Positions 44,757-53,739 of a stretch of DNA of 64,000 bases are shown here, piece by piece. The position numbers were made by a program, and so were the translations under genes. The number at the start of each line of letters is the position of its first letter. The first letter of the stretch is position 1. Below the pieces are notes generated by a model. It was not told the DNA's origin. It did not search any database and was given only the letters and a program-made list of their open reading frames with translations. Location of the stretch: contig NZ_LR027573.1 of the NCBI RefSeq assembly GCF_900605015.1, positions 239,418 to 303,417 on the forward strand. Direction: 5' to 3'. The DNA comes from Olsenella sp. Marseille-P4559 (GTDB taxonomy: Bacteria > Actinomycetota > Coriobacteriia > Coriobacteriales > Atopobiaceae).

Positions 44757-45203
44757 GATGCCCGCGATGCTGCAGCCCGTGAGGTTGACACCCGCCAAGC
44801 GCGTCTGGAAGAGCTCGGCACGCGTGAGGTCGCAGTCTTCGAGGTGCAGCCAGCCGCGAATGCGAAGCTGCGAGAGGGACGCCTCACGCAGGTCGCAGCC
44901 CGAAAACTGCGTGCGCACCAGGACGGACTTGTGGAGGTCGGCCCCCGCAAGCCGGCAGTCGGCAACCCTCGTATCACGCCAGAAGCCGGTGTTTCCCGCA
45001 ACGTTTGCCAAGTCGCAACCCATAAGCGTGCAGCGCTCGAGGCTCGGCCGACCCATCCGCGCAGAGGCAAGAACGCACCCGCTAAAGGTGCAGTCCTCGA
45101 ACTCCACATGTCCAAGGTCCTCTCCCGAGAGGTCCTCGCCCACAAACTCACGGCCGCAGACGTCCTCGTCGGATTCGGCGATGGCATCGAGCAGATTGCT
45201 CAT
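44757..45203 (-). CDS. Pentapeptide-repeat protein, reading in frame into amaP
   Basis: From MSNLLDAIAES at 45203 about 145 residues fold as a right-handed quadrilateral helix: repeated A(D/N)LxX units such as FVGEDLSGEDLGHVEFEDC, CDLREASLSQL and CDLTRAELFQT. QnrB-like proteins of this kind bind gyrase, but many have no known role. No stop separates it from AmaP: after GIRA the frame crosses palindromes and a tandem Gly-Glu-Asn-Gly-Ala-Arg repeat, then enters AmaP. The coordinates given mark the repeat domain only; the frame itself continues to 43749. Confidence 0.7.
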
Positions 45204-45208
45204 ATCTC

Positions 45209-45931
45209 TTAGTCCTCCGGCCACACGAAATCAAAACCTCCCGCTTCGCCACCGTCGATGAGCAGGTTCTGCCCCGTCATGAAACGGTTGGTTACGGCAA
45301 CGAAGTAGATCCATTCCGCAATCTCTTCAGGCGTTGCCCAGCGGCGAAGCGGCGTGAGGGCCATGATACGCCCCCAGAGCGCAGGGTCATCCATCACGGG
45401 GCGGTTGAGTTCGGTGAGCACCCCGCCCGGATCCACGCTGTTGCAGGTTGCCTGTGGAGCAAGGCGCTGGGCCAGGTTCCTTGCATACGCAAGCACGCCG
45501 CCCTTCGACGCCGCGTACTCGGGGAACTCCGCGCCGGTGTGCCCGCTGGAAGACCCCACGAGCACTACGGCGCGCACCTGCGGCGCAGGCGTGCGACCGC
45601 CCGGCTCAAACGCGTAGCGCTCGCATACGTTGAGAGCGCCTTTGAGGTTGACGTCGATGTCGGACCCGCTGCCCTGCACACCCGCGTTGCTCACGATAAC
45701 CTCGGGCGCAATGCCGGCCGGCAGTGCAGAACGATTGCGCACATCGCAAACGACGTGCTGGTAGCGGGTGTGCTCGATTGCGGCGGGCAACACGTCCATC
45801 CCCCATACGCGATGCCCGCGCGACAGGAAGAGGCCCGCCGTCGCCTGGCCGATGCCGCGCGACGTGCCCGTGACAAGCACGGAAAGCGAGCGGCTGCCGG
45901 CGTCGAGCGGCAGGCCCCTCTCGGCACTCAC
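45209..45931 (-). CDS. Short-chain dehydrogenase/reductase (SDR)
   Basis: About 240 residues from GTG 45931, whose last bases overlap the stop of the VUT transporter gene. Cofactor loop TGTSRGIG near residue 22, VSNAGVQG, catalytic Ser in VGSSSG and YAASK, and a C-terminal FMTGQNLLIDGG. NAD(P)-dependent oxidoreductase resembling 3-oxoacyl-ACP reductase; substrate unknown. Confidence 0.88.
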   Translation of the reverse strand: MSAERGLPLDAGSRSLSVLVTGTSRGIGQATAGLFLSRGHRVWGMDVLPAAIEHTRYQHVVCDVRNRSALPAGIAPEVIVSNAGVQGSGSDIDVNLKGALNVCERYAFEPGGRTPAPQVRAVVLVGSSSGHTGAEFPEYAASKGGVLAYARNLAQRLAPQATCNSVDPGGVLTELNRPVMDDPALWGRIMALTPLRRWATPEEIAEWIYFVAVTNRFMTGQNLLIDGGEAGGFDFVWPED

Positions 45932-46668
45932 TGCTCGGCCCCTGTCGCCTTGGCGGCATGCAGGTGCAGGTACTCCTCGCCCACGCGCTCGCGCTCCCAG
46001 CCGCGCACCACGCGATAGCCTACAGGCGAGAGGAACACCTCGCACAGGAGCTCGAAGATGGCTCCCGTGAGCGAGCAGGTGAGGACCTGCAGCCACGTCC
46101 AGCCAAAGAAGGTGTGGCTCACGATGGTCGCAAACACAAGGTTGTCGACAAACTGCCCAACGAGCGTGCTCGCGTAGGAGCGCAGGGCAAAGGCGCCAAA
46201 CGTGTTCTTGCGGAGCCTGCGGCCGATGCCCTCGTTGAGCAGCGAGTTGGTCACAGACGAGCAGAGCATGGCCACAGACGATCCCGCCACCACGTACCAC
46301 GAGCCGCCAAACGTGGCGTTGAGGGCGTCGTTTACCTGGAGGCTGCCCGTGTCGTAGTAGGCGCCCCACATGCCCGGCGTCATGCTCGCGAGCCAGAACA
46401 GCACGCACACCGCCAGGTTGATTGCAAGGGCGAGAAGGCTCACCTTGATGGATGCGTTGGCGCCAAAGCGCTTGCAGATCATGTCCATACAGAGAAAGCT
46501 CACCCAGCTCACGCAGAAGCCACAGTCGAGCGCGAGCCATGGTAGCGATACCAGCTCTTTGTTCGCAAGGAGGTTCATCACGATGACGCTCACCACAAAG
46601 AGGGTGACGGTCGCACTGGGGATGCTTCTGAGGAGGACTTTGTAGTCCTCAAGGGTTTGCCTGAGCAT
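45928..46668 (-). CDS. VUT-family (YhhQ-like) queuosine-precursor transporter
   Basis: About 246 residues from ATG 46668 (GGGAGAAGC upstream). Six membrane helices with the signature of the family: LALDCGFCVSWVSFLCMDMI, GQFVDNLVFATIVSH, ending ELLCEVFLSPVGYRVV. Members import queuosine precursors such as preQ1 or queuine. Translationally coupled to the SDR gene. Substrate inferred from family. Confidence 0.82.
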   Translation of the reverse strand: MLRQTLEDYKVLLRSIPSATVTLFVVSVIVMNLLANKELVSLPWLALDCGFCVSWVSFLCMDMICKRFGANASIKVSLLALAINLAVCVLFWLASMTPGMWGAYYDTGSLQVNDALNATFGGSWYVVAGSSVAMLCSSVTNSLLNEGIGRRLRKNTFGAFALRSYASTLVGQFVDNLVFATIVSHTFFGWTWLQVLTCSLTGAIFELLCEVFLSPVGYRVVRGWERERVGEEYLHLHAAKATGAEQ

Positions 46669-46756
46669 GCGCTTCTCCCGGTTTTGGATTGACAAGCAGG
46701 TTTTACCTGGGACTGCTTGGAGGGCCGCCCGCGTGGCCAGGCTACATGGTAGCGTA

Positions 46757-46785
46757 TGAGGCAAGGGGACGGTCCCCTTGTCTCA
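46757..46785. terminator. Palindromic hairpin repeat H3
   Basis: TGAGGCAAGGGGAC and GTCCCCTTGTCTCA. Directly terminates the DUF438 gene, whose stop (complement of 46783-46785) is part of the palindrome. Confidence 0.72.
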
Positions 46786-48324
46786 TGCAAAGTGCTTCTC
46801 GGCAAACCCCATGCGCTGGACGACCTCCATGGTGCCAAGGTAGGCGCCCATGCGGTCGCGAACGGCCATATAGCGCACGAGCACGGGCTCGCCCTCCTTC
46901 TGCATCCAGATGTCAACGGAGTCCTGCTCGCCGCTCTTGAGCGAAGAAATCACCCGTCTCACCATGGGCTGCACCTTGGGAGGATGGCACGACCACACCT
47001 CGCGGTCCAGCGCCGATGACGGGCGCTTGAAGAGCTTCTTCTCGCCGTCATCATTCCAGTAACGGTTGACGTCCTGACCGTCGATGAACGTGATCTCGAG
47101 CGGAATGGTGTTGAGCATGGCGTCGAGCTGCTCGGACGTGAAGTGGCCGGTAGGAAGGTGAATCTCGCCGGGCGTGGAGACCGCGGGCGCAGCCCCGAAG
47201 GACGCGGCGCGGCGCTGGATGAAGTCCTCGCCTATCCCCCATGTGCCAGCATCGTCGATGAGGCACAGGTCATAGCCCCTCATGTCGGCGTACATCTGCA
47301 GCCACTCGTCATTGGTGAAGTTCTGGGCGCATAGCGGGAGCAGGATGTTCGTCTCCTTGTAGACCATCTCCTCGGCGCGAGTGAGGACCTTCTCGACGCG
47401 CTCGTGCCATCCCGCATCGTGGTCGCTTGCGTCGAGAAGCGCGCGCAGCTCTGCGCGAATCTCGTCGTCCACACCCCACATGACGTCCGACGGACCGGAG
47501 TAGCCGTGGCGCACCTTGAGCGCAGGGTAGATGAGGTCGCCCTTCTTGGCGTAGTGAATGCCCAGCTTGGATAGGGTACGCAGCTCGTCTGCTGCGCCCG
47601 TGCCGGCAAGCGCCGCGCGCGTGTGCTCAATCTGGGCAGAGATGGCCTGGTTCTCCAGGGTAAAGACGCGAACCGGATGGCCCGGCGTGCGCGAGAGCAC
47701 CCTGGTGGTGAAGTCGTTTGCGCCCTTGGCGAGCGAGCCCATCACGGCATCTTCGGCGTTGGCGATGCGCTCCTCGCGCGTGGCACCGTGGAAGAGTGCG
47801 GAGTGCACGTCGCACAGGCGCTGCACGTCGTCAATCTTCACGCCGCCCTGGATGAGGCCCTGCTCGGCTCGGGCAATCTCCCCGGCGTCTACACCCTCGA
47901 AGTTGGCCACGAAGTCTGCGCGCACGGACTCGAGCGCCTCGCCGGCCGAGAGGCGCGCGACATAGCTCTGCAGCAGCTTGGCGCGTCCCTCCTCGTCAAG
48001 GCCTTCGACCTTCTGGCCGCGAGGGGCGGGTGCAGCGGCTTCCGACGCAGGGGCTGTGGCAGGCACCGAGGCAGCGGCGGACGCCGGCACCGGCGCGACG
48101 CCCGAAACCGTGAAGCCGGCCTCCTCGAAGGCACGCACGGCATCCTCGAGGGAGATTCCCTTGATGGCGCAGCCCTTGGGCACGGTCATCACGCGGCCAA
48201 CGGTATTGAGCGCTGCAGGCTTGGCGATGTCGGTGAAGCCGAGGCCTGCCATCACGTCGGTAAAGCCGGGATTCTCCTGCGCGAGGTCGTGGACGCTTTT
48301 GGAAAGGTCGAGGTCTGTGGCCAT
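46783..48324 (-). CDS. DUF1858-DUF438-hemerythrin/PAS protein
   Basis: 513 residues. Residues 1-70 are a DUF1858-type domain (SKSVHDLAQENPGFTDVMAG); an Ala/Pro linker; the DUF438 domain (~110-165); a hemerythrin-like helical bundle (~170-340) with HxxxE/His residues (VHSALFHGATREE, HTRAALAGTGAADEL, YPALKVRHGY); and a C-terminal PAS-like domain (PLEITFIDGQDVNRYWND). Family members may sense oxygen, NO or metals. Preceded by its own promoter region containing hairpin H4. Confidence 0.85.
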   Translation of the reverse strand: MATDLDLSKSVHDLAQENPGFTDVMAGLGFTDIAKPAALNTVGRVMTVPKGCAIKGISLEDAVRAFEEAGFTVSGVAPVPASAAASVPATAPASEAAAPAPRGQKVEGLDEEGRAKLLQSYVARLSAGEALESVRADFVANFEGVDAGEIARAEQGLIQGGVKIDDVQRLCDVHSALFHGATREERIANAEDAVMGSLAKGANDFTTRVLSRTPGHPVRVFTLENQAISAQIEHTRAALAGTGAADELRTLSKLGIHYAKKGDLIYPALKVRHGYSGPSDVMWGVDDEIRAELRALLDASDHDAGWHERVEKVLTRAEEMVYKETNILLPLCAQNFTNDEWLQMYADMRGYDLCLIDDAGTWGIGEDFIQRRAASFGAAPAVSTPGEIHLPTGHFTSEQLDAMLNTIPLEITFIDGQDVNRYWNDDGEKKLFKRPSSALDREVWSCHPPKVQPMVRRVISSLKSGEQDSVDIWMQKEGEPVLVRYMAVRDRMGAYLGTMEVVQRMGFAEKHFA

Positions 48325-48436
48325 ATGTGCCTCCTAGCTAAGTGGCTGCGGCGTGGGCTGCGGCCATTTGTCTTCTCGCATTGCAGTATAGGAGTGTTAA
48401 CCATAACGAACTGTTGCCACCGCAACATTTGAAAAC

Positions 48437-48463
48437 GAGACAGAGGGACTGTCACCTTGTCTC
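48437..48463. repeat. Palindromic hairpin repeat H4
   Basis: GAGACAGAGGGAC and GTCACCTTGTCTC, in the divergent region between the DUF438 and DEAD-box genes. Related to H1-H3 but lies beside gene starts rather than ends. Confidence 0.6.
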
Positions 48464-48535
48464 TTTCGTGTGGGGCGCAGGAATCGCGTAAGCTTGTCAA
48501 CTGCACGCAACCGCAGTTGATAGGAGCACCGCCAC

Positions 48536-50056
48536 ATGGCCAAGCGCCACCAAAGCCAGAGCAAGAACGCTTCGCACGCCGAGAAGAACCTCCCCACCAC
48601 CTTCGACGCCCTCGGGCTCTCCGCGCGCGCGATCGCCGCCGTCGTAGACATGGGCTACGTGGCCCCCACGCCCGTACAGGCGGCATCGATCCCTTGCGTC
48701 CTCGCGGGTCAAGACGTTATGGCGGCAGCCCAGACGGGCACCGGCAAGACAGCGGCGTTTCTTCTCCCCACGCTCGACCGCCTCGGCCACGCAGCCCACG
48801 GCAAGGGTCCACTCATGCTCGTAGTCACGCCCACGCGCGAGCTTGCCACCCAGATAGAGGACGTCGCGAGGGCCATCTGCACGCACACGGGTCACACGGC
48901 AACGGTGCTTGTGGGCGGCGTCACCTACGAGCCACAGCGCGCAGCGCTCCATAGCGGGTGCGACCTGCTCGTGGCCACGCCCGGGCGCCTGATCGACCTC
49001 ATCGGCTCGGGTGACTGCGACCTCTCGCAGGTAGAGGTGCTCGTCCTCGACGAGGCGGACCGCATGCTCGACATGGGGTTTCTCCCCGACATGCGCCGCA
49101 TCGTGTCGCGCGCGCCAACCCGCCGCCAAACGCTGCTCTTCTCGGCAACGCTCTCCGACGACGTGCTGGACAACACAAAATCTCTGGTACACGACCCCGT
49201 GCGCGTGGAGATTGCCCACAGGGGCACGGCTGCCGAGACGATCGAGCAGTTCGTGCTTCCCATCTCGTACGAGGCGAAGGTCTCCGCGCTGTTAGAGGTG
49301 CTGCACCGCGAGGGGTCCGAGCGCGTAATCGTGTTCACGCGCGGCAAGCACCGTGCCGACGCCGTGTGCCGACGACTGCGCAAGGCGGGCGTCGAATGCG
49401 CGCCCATCCACGGAAACCGCAGCCAGAACCAGCGGGCAAGCGCGCTCAAGCGTTTCTCGGATGGCGAGGTGGGTGTCCTTGTCGCCACAGACGTGCTTGC
49501 GCGCGGCATCGATATCCCCGACGTTGCCTACGTGGCAAACCTCGACGTCCCCAGCGACGCCGAGGACTACATCCACCGCATTGGCCGCACGGGGCGCGCC
49601 GGTGAGTACGGATGGGCGCTCACGTTTGCCTCGCCGGAAGAGGAGTTCGACCTGCGCGACATCGAGAAGCTCATGGGCAGGAACATCCCCATCTACCCGC
49701 GCGCCCAAGGCGTCTCGCTGGGAGACGACCCCTTGAGGCTTGACCCCGACCGCAAGCCCACCGACCGCCTCCCCGGCAAGAAGGAGCGCAAGAAGATCGT
49801 CGATGGGCGCAAGGCGGCACGCGTTGCCCACACGTTAGACGAGAGGGGTGCGCAGCCGCGGCGCGGAGCCAAGAAGGGTCGCCCGACAAAAGAAGGTGCA
49901 CCGACCAGAAAGCCCAAGGCCACCCGCCAGCGCAGAAAGGCTACGCCGAAGCAGCGCTCCCAGGCAAAGAAACCGCAGGCCACGAGCCCAGCTGAAACAC
50001 CGCGGCTCCGTCGGCATCCCGGAGACCACGGCGGCATGGCTCGTCGCCAGTCCTGA
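48536..50056 (+). CDS. DEAD-box RNA helicase, RhlE-like
   Basis: 506 residues. Q motif TFDALGLS ... PTPVQAA, motif I AQTGTGKT (65-72), DEAD at 171-174, SAT in LFSATLSDD, and HRIGRTGRAG. The C-terminal ~120 residues are Lys/Arg/Pro-rich and disordered, likely RNA-binding. Remodels structured RNA, for instance in ribosome assembly or cold adaptation. Confidence 0.93.
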   Translation: MAKRHQSQSKNASHAEKNLPTTFDALGLSARAIAAVVDMGYVAPTPVQAASIPCVLAGQDVMAAAQTGTGKTAAFLLPTLDRLGHAAHGKGPLMLVVTPTRELATQIEDVARAICTHTGHTATVLVGGVTYEPQRAALHSGCDLLVATPGRLIDLIGSGDCDLSQVEVLVLDEADRMLDMGFLPDMRRIVSRAPTRRQTLLFSATLSDDVLDNTKSLVHDPVRVEIAHRGTAAETIEQFVLPISYEAKVSALLEVLHREGSERVIVFTRGKHRADAVCRRLRKAGVECAPIHGNRSQNQRASALKRFSDGEVGVLVATDVLARGIDIPDVAYVANLDVPSDAEDYIHRIGRTGRAGEYGWALTFASPEEEFDLRDIEKLMGRNIPIYPRAQGVSLGDDPLRLDPDRKPTDRLPGKKERKKIVDGRKAARVAHTLDERGAQPRRGAKKGRPTKEGAPTRKPKATRQRRKATPKQRSQAKKPQATSPAETPRLRRHPGDHGGMARRQS

Positions 50057-50160
50057 CCTGCCCACGACGATTTGCAGTAGGAGTTGCAACTACAACAGTG
50101 CGCTGGTCTTTACTCTCGTATCCTGACTCCACCAAACCGTACCTCGTAGAGGAGCAGCAC

Positions 50161-50589
50161 ATGAACGAAATGCAGAGCGAGCTTGCCAGGGCGACGGTTG
50201 CCCTCGGTGCAACCATCACGGCAGCAATGGACGACGCGCCCGGCTTTGTCCCTTGTGGGACCCCCGCGCAGGTTGTGGTTGACGCCCTCAGCGCCGCCGG
50301 CCTTGCCGAGCCCCCTGCCGACCTTCCGCAGCGCCTTGACCAGGTGCGCGGCTTTGTTGAGCACGTGAGCGGCCATCGCGGCGTGCCCGCCCACGCCGGA
50401 ACAGACATCGCTGTTCTCTCCCCTGCCGGCAAGCAGCTTCTCGATGCGCTGCTCACCTTTGCTGCCAGCGCAGACGCCGAGGCCCTCTCGCCTGATGCCG
50501 CCGCATGGCTCTACCGCTCGCTCGCAACCCTCGAGTCCGGGGATGACGAGAAGTCAAACGCGCAGCTTGTGGAGATGCCGCGCGGCTAG
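50161..50589 (+). CDS. Hypothetical protein, 142 residues
   Basis: Good ribosome site (AGAGGAGCAGCAC before ATG 50161). Alpha-helical, Ala/Leu-rich (NEMQSELARATVALGATITA; AEALSPDAAAWLYRSLATLE). No family recognised. Follows the DEAD-box gene by about 100 bases on the same strand. Confidence 0.65.
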   Translation: MNEMQSELARATVALGATITAAMDDAPGFVPCGTPAQVVVDALSAAGLAEPPADLPQRLDQVRGFVEHVSGHRGVPAHAGTDIAVLSPAGKQLLDALLTFAASADAEALSPDAAAWLYRSLATLESGDDEKSNAQLVEMPRG

Positions 50590-50689
50590 CAGCGGAGTTC
50601 TCACGTTCTCGTGCGGGGCCTGGGCTAATCCTGGGCCCGTCTTCGTGTGTCCAAACGCATCAGAGCGCATCAACCGCCCCGCCGTCGAG

Positions 50690-51573
50690 GCCTGGCGCGA
50701 TAGCGTGAAGACCATCTACTGCGTGTGGAGCAAGGCGCTCGAGGTCGAGGAGTGCGAGAGCGGCTCCAGCTAGGCCAAGTCCCGGCTGCAGTCAAACGCC
50801 AGCCTCCCCAACGCGGGCGAGTACATCACGGCCAACGAGGTGAACCTGTGCCTACACATCCAGACGTTCCAGGAGTGCGTGCACTCGCAGGGCTACTTGT
50901 ACATGTTCGACACCATCTGCAGCCCCGGACAGCGCAACGACATCCTCTATCAGTGGAAAACCGACGAGCACCTGCTGGCGAGAAACACCTTCATCGGCAA
51001 CCTCTACAACGAGTTCCAGGAGCGCAGGGGCGCACCCGCGCTGCTGCGCGTGATGATGGCGAACTTCATCCTTGAGGGCGTGCATTTCTACTCGGACTTC
51101 ATATTCTCCTACAGCCTGGCAAGAAACGACAAGATACCTGGTAGCGCGCAGGAGATTCGCTACATCAATCTGGACGAGAACACCCACCTCTGGCTTTCCG
51201 CAATATGATCTTGGAGCTGCAGCGAGAAGAGCCGCAGATCTTCTCCGAGGCTGCCGTGGCCGAGCCGCAGGAGATGCTTGTGGAGGACGTACGCCAGGAG
51301 ATTACGTGGGGCGCCTACGCTATTGGCGAGGACATCCCTGGCCTCACGGGCCAGTAGGTCTCTGACTACATCCACTACCTGGGGAATCTGAGCTGGAGCT
51401 TCCATAGCTTTGGCACCTTTTGACCGGAGTTTGTCGAGGAGTCGACGGACATGGCGTGGGTTTCGCAATACAGCAACGCCAACATGGTGAAGACGGACTT
51501 TTTCGAGGCGCGATCCACGGCCTATGCCAAGTCGACCGCACTCGTAGACGACCTGTACGTAGACGACCTGTAG
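50690..51573 (+). pseudogene. Ribonucleotide reductase beta subunit (nrdB-type) relic
   Basis: Reads as a class I RNR small subunit: HIQTFQECVHSQGYLYMFD, RVMMANFILEGVHFYSDF, YINLDENTHLWL carry di-iron ligands, and near the end VKTDFFEARSTAYAKSTAL. Lesions: TAG at 50771, a frameshift near 51192, TAG at 51355 and TGA at 51421. A tandem duplication of GTAGACGACCTGTA closes the gene. The N-terminal part before 50690 is missing. No nrdA is nearby. Confidence 0.85.
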
Positions 51574-51689
51574 GAGGCATGTGGTCACCGGCACCACGGG
51601 TGACAAATCCAATGCGTCCGAAAGGGCTAGCCGCACAGGTAGGTCCTGAGCTTAGACTCATGCCTATCACCAACATACGGGAGGTTTCC

Positions 51690-51776
51690 ATGAAGGCACA
51701 CAGGTACTTCGCAGTTCTCACGCTCTTCTGCATGGCTATGACCATCATCACCGGCTGGGAAATGGCCAAGGAGTAG
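51690..51776 (+). CDS. 28-residue membrane peptide (DUF6219-like)
   Basis: ATG preceded by GGGAGGTTTCC, an excellent ribosome site. Sequence begins MKAHRYFAVLTLFCMAM and has one short hydrophobic segment, then GWEMAKE. Similar short proteins of the pattern M-K-x-H-(K/R)-(Y/W) followed by one helix and a Gly/Lys tail occur in gut Firmicutes and Actinobacteria; family assignment is tentative. Confidence 0.5.
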   Translation: MKAHRYFAVLTLFCMAMTIITGWEMAKE

Positions 51777-51992
51777 CGGGAGCCGGCGACCTCCTGTCGC
51801 ATCGATTGTGTCGCCGCAGGAGATTGCGTTCGTGGACTTTCATGAGCTGATTCATGCGCCATTCCTCATATGACCCGAACCCCTGTCAAGCGGCAATGCG
51901 GTCGTGGAACAGGTGCCTCTGAGGCTTCCTGAACTGCAAGGATGAACGATGTTCGTCGAATGCCGCTGCGGACGCGTCCTGCAGCATGAGAC

Positions 51993-52901
51993 ATGCGGGC
52001 ATCCCTGCCCATTCTCATATCCTCGGATACCGTGCAGAAGCACGGCCCGTACATCGATGTTTCGGCTTGGCGGCGGAGGACAGTCTGCAGGCGTGCGTGC
52101 CGGCGTGGCGTGAAGGCGGCGCCAGCAGAAGACGCCGGGGACGGCACCTCGGACGTCGAGAAGCAACTTGCCCGGATTGCCGAGCACTTCGAGCAGAGCT
52201 GCACGGACGAGCAGGTACGCACCATCGCTGCCATGGCAGTGGCCATGCGCCGCATGCTCAAGAAGTATCACTGCACGGCCGGCTGCATCCAGTGCTGGAA
52301 CGAGCTCCAGCATGAGCTGGGCATCATGCCCTGTGCGGCAAACTCCATCCTCAACGAGGAGGGCACGCCCATCACCTGCGAGACCGATGTGCACGGTGCC
52401 ATCACCAGCCTGATGGTCGAGGCTGCTGACATGGGCCGCAAGCGCTCCTTCTTCGCTGACTGGACCATCCGTCACCCCGACGAGCCCAATGGCGAACTCC
52501 TGCAGCACTGTGGGCCGTGGCCCTGCAGCGTCGCTAGGGAGAGGCCCACGATCACCGTTCCCCTGGCGTTCGATTACAACGGCGCCCTCACGGCCGAGGC
52601 CAGGCACGGCGAGGTCACGCTTGCCCGCTTCGACGGCGACAACGGCAAGTACTCGCTCCTGCTCGGCACGGCAGAAGGCATCGATGGCCCCAAGGGCATG
52701 GGCACCTACCTCTGGGTCCGCGTGGCAAACATCAAGCGCCTCGAGGCAAAGATCGTGGAAGGTCCCTACATCCATCATTGTGCCGGCATCCACGACGATG
52801 TCGTGCCTGTGCTCTACGAGGCCTGCAAGTACCTGGGCATCACACCCGACCTGTACGACCCGATCGAGGAAGACGTCAAGGCATACCTGAGGGGTGAGTA
52901 G
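51993..52901 (+). CDS. L-fucose/L-arabinose isomerase-family protein, 5'-truncated
   Basis: The C-terminal ~260 residues belong to the L-fucose/L-arabinose isomerase-like family: AGCIQCWNELQHELGIMPCA, ETDVHGAITSLMVEAA and the metal-site glutamate/aspartate neighbourhood, then YLWVRVANIKRLEAKIVEGP. The usual N-terminal ~180-200 residues are missing; the first 45 residues of the ORF look unrelated. Its stop overlaps the next gene's GTG, so it still belongs to the operon. Either a partial enzyme or a decaying gene. It would interconvert aldose and ketose ahead of the kinase and transketolase. Confidence 0.7.
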   Translation: MRASLPILISSDTVQKHGPYIDVSAWRRRTVCRRACRRGVKAAPAEDAGDGTSDVEKQLARIAEHFEQSCTDEQVRTIAAMAVAMRRMLKKYHCTAGCIQCWNELQHELGIMPCAANSILNEEGTPITCETDVHGAITSLMVEAADMGRKRSFFADWTIRHPDEPNGELLQHCGPWPCSVARERPTITVPLAFDYNGALTAEARHGEVTLARFDGDNGKYSLLLGTAEGIDGPKGMGTYLWVRVANIKRLEAKIVEGPYIHHCAGIHDDVVPVLYEACKYLGITPDLYDPIEEDVKAYLRGE

Positions 52902-53739
52902 GGTGGCGGACATTGCCGAGCTGGAACGCCTGCGCTGGGAGCTGCGCCAGGACTGTGTGGACATCATCATGGCCGGAGGCGGCGGACACATAGGCGGCGA
53001 CATGTCCGTGATCGATGCCCTCATGGTCCTCTACGAGAACCATCTGAGAATCACGCCTCAGACGGTGGGAGATCCCGACCGCGACCGCTTCGTCCTCTCC
53101 AAGGGCCATGCGATGGAGGCCTACTACGCCGTGCTCTGCCACAAGGGTTTCCTCGACCTCGATGACGTGAAGGCACGCTTCTCGAAGTTCAAGAGCCCCT
53201 ACATCGGACACCCAAACAACGAGCTTCCCGGCATCGAGACGAACTCGGGCTCTCTGGGACATGGCCTTCCCGTCGCTGTGGGTATGGCGCTTGCCGCTCG
53301 GATGGACGGCCGCTCCTATCGCACGTATGTGTTCCTTGGCGACGGCGAGCTGGCCGAGGGCTCCGTGTGGGAGGGGGCCATGAGCGGCGGCAGCTATGCC
53401 CTCGACAACCTGTGTGCCCTGGTCGATCGCAACCGTCTGCAGATCTCTGGCTCCACTGAGGACGTCATGCGGCAGGACCCCCAACAGGAACGTTGGGCCG
53501 CCTTCGGGTGGAATGTGATCTCCATTCCCGGCAACGACCTCACCGCCCTCGACGCCGCTTTCACCCTGGCTCAGAAGGCCAAGGGCAAGCCGACCGTGAT
53601 CATTGCCAACGCCACGAAGGGCTTTGGCTCCCCCATCATGGAGGACAAGGCATCCTGGCACCACCACCTGCCGACGGCAGAAGAGCATGCCCAGATCTCG
53701 GCCGATTTCGCCGCGCACAAGGAGGAGTGCCATGCCTAA
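52894..53739 (+). CDS. Transketolase, N-terminal (TPP-binding) subunit
   Basis: 281 residues from GTG 52894, overlapping the isomerase stop. TPP/Mg site FLGDGELAEGSVWEGAM and VDRNRLQISG; substrate histidines in GGHIGGDMS and SKGHAMEAYY. The enzyme is split in two polypeptides, with the Pyr and C-terminal domains in the next gene, which overlaps by 8 bases. Split transketolases are frequently dedicated to catabolism of unusual sugars rather than the general pentose phosphate pathway. Confidence 0.93.
   Translation: MSRVADIAELERLRWELRQDCVDIIMAGGGGHIGGDMSVIDALMVLYENHLRITPQTVGDPDRDRFVLSKGHAMEAYYAVLCHKGFLDLDDVKARFSKFKSPYIGHPNNELPGIETNSGSLGHGLPVAVGMALAARMDGRSYRTYVFLGDGELAEGSVWEGAMSGGSYALDNLCALVDRNRLQISGSTEDVMRQDPQQERWAAFGWNVISIPGNDLTALDAAFTLAQKAKGKPTVIIANATKGFGSPIMEDKASWHHHLPTAEEHAQISADFAAHKEECHA

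Noticed and set aside
45209..46540. A single 443-residue protein covering SDR and transporter region
   Set aside because: Its N-terminal half is an out-of-frame shadow of the VUT transporter; the SDR has its own GTG start overlapping the transporter stop.
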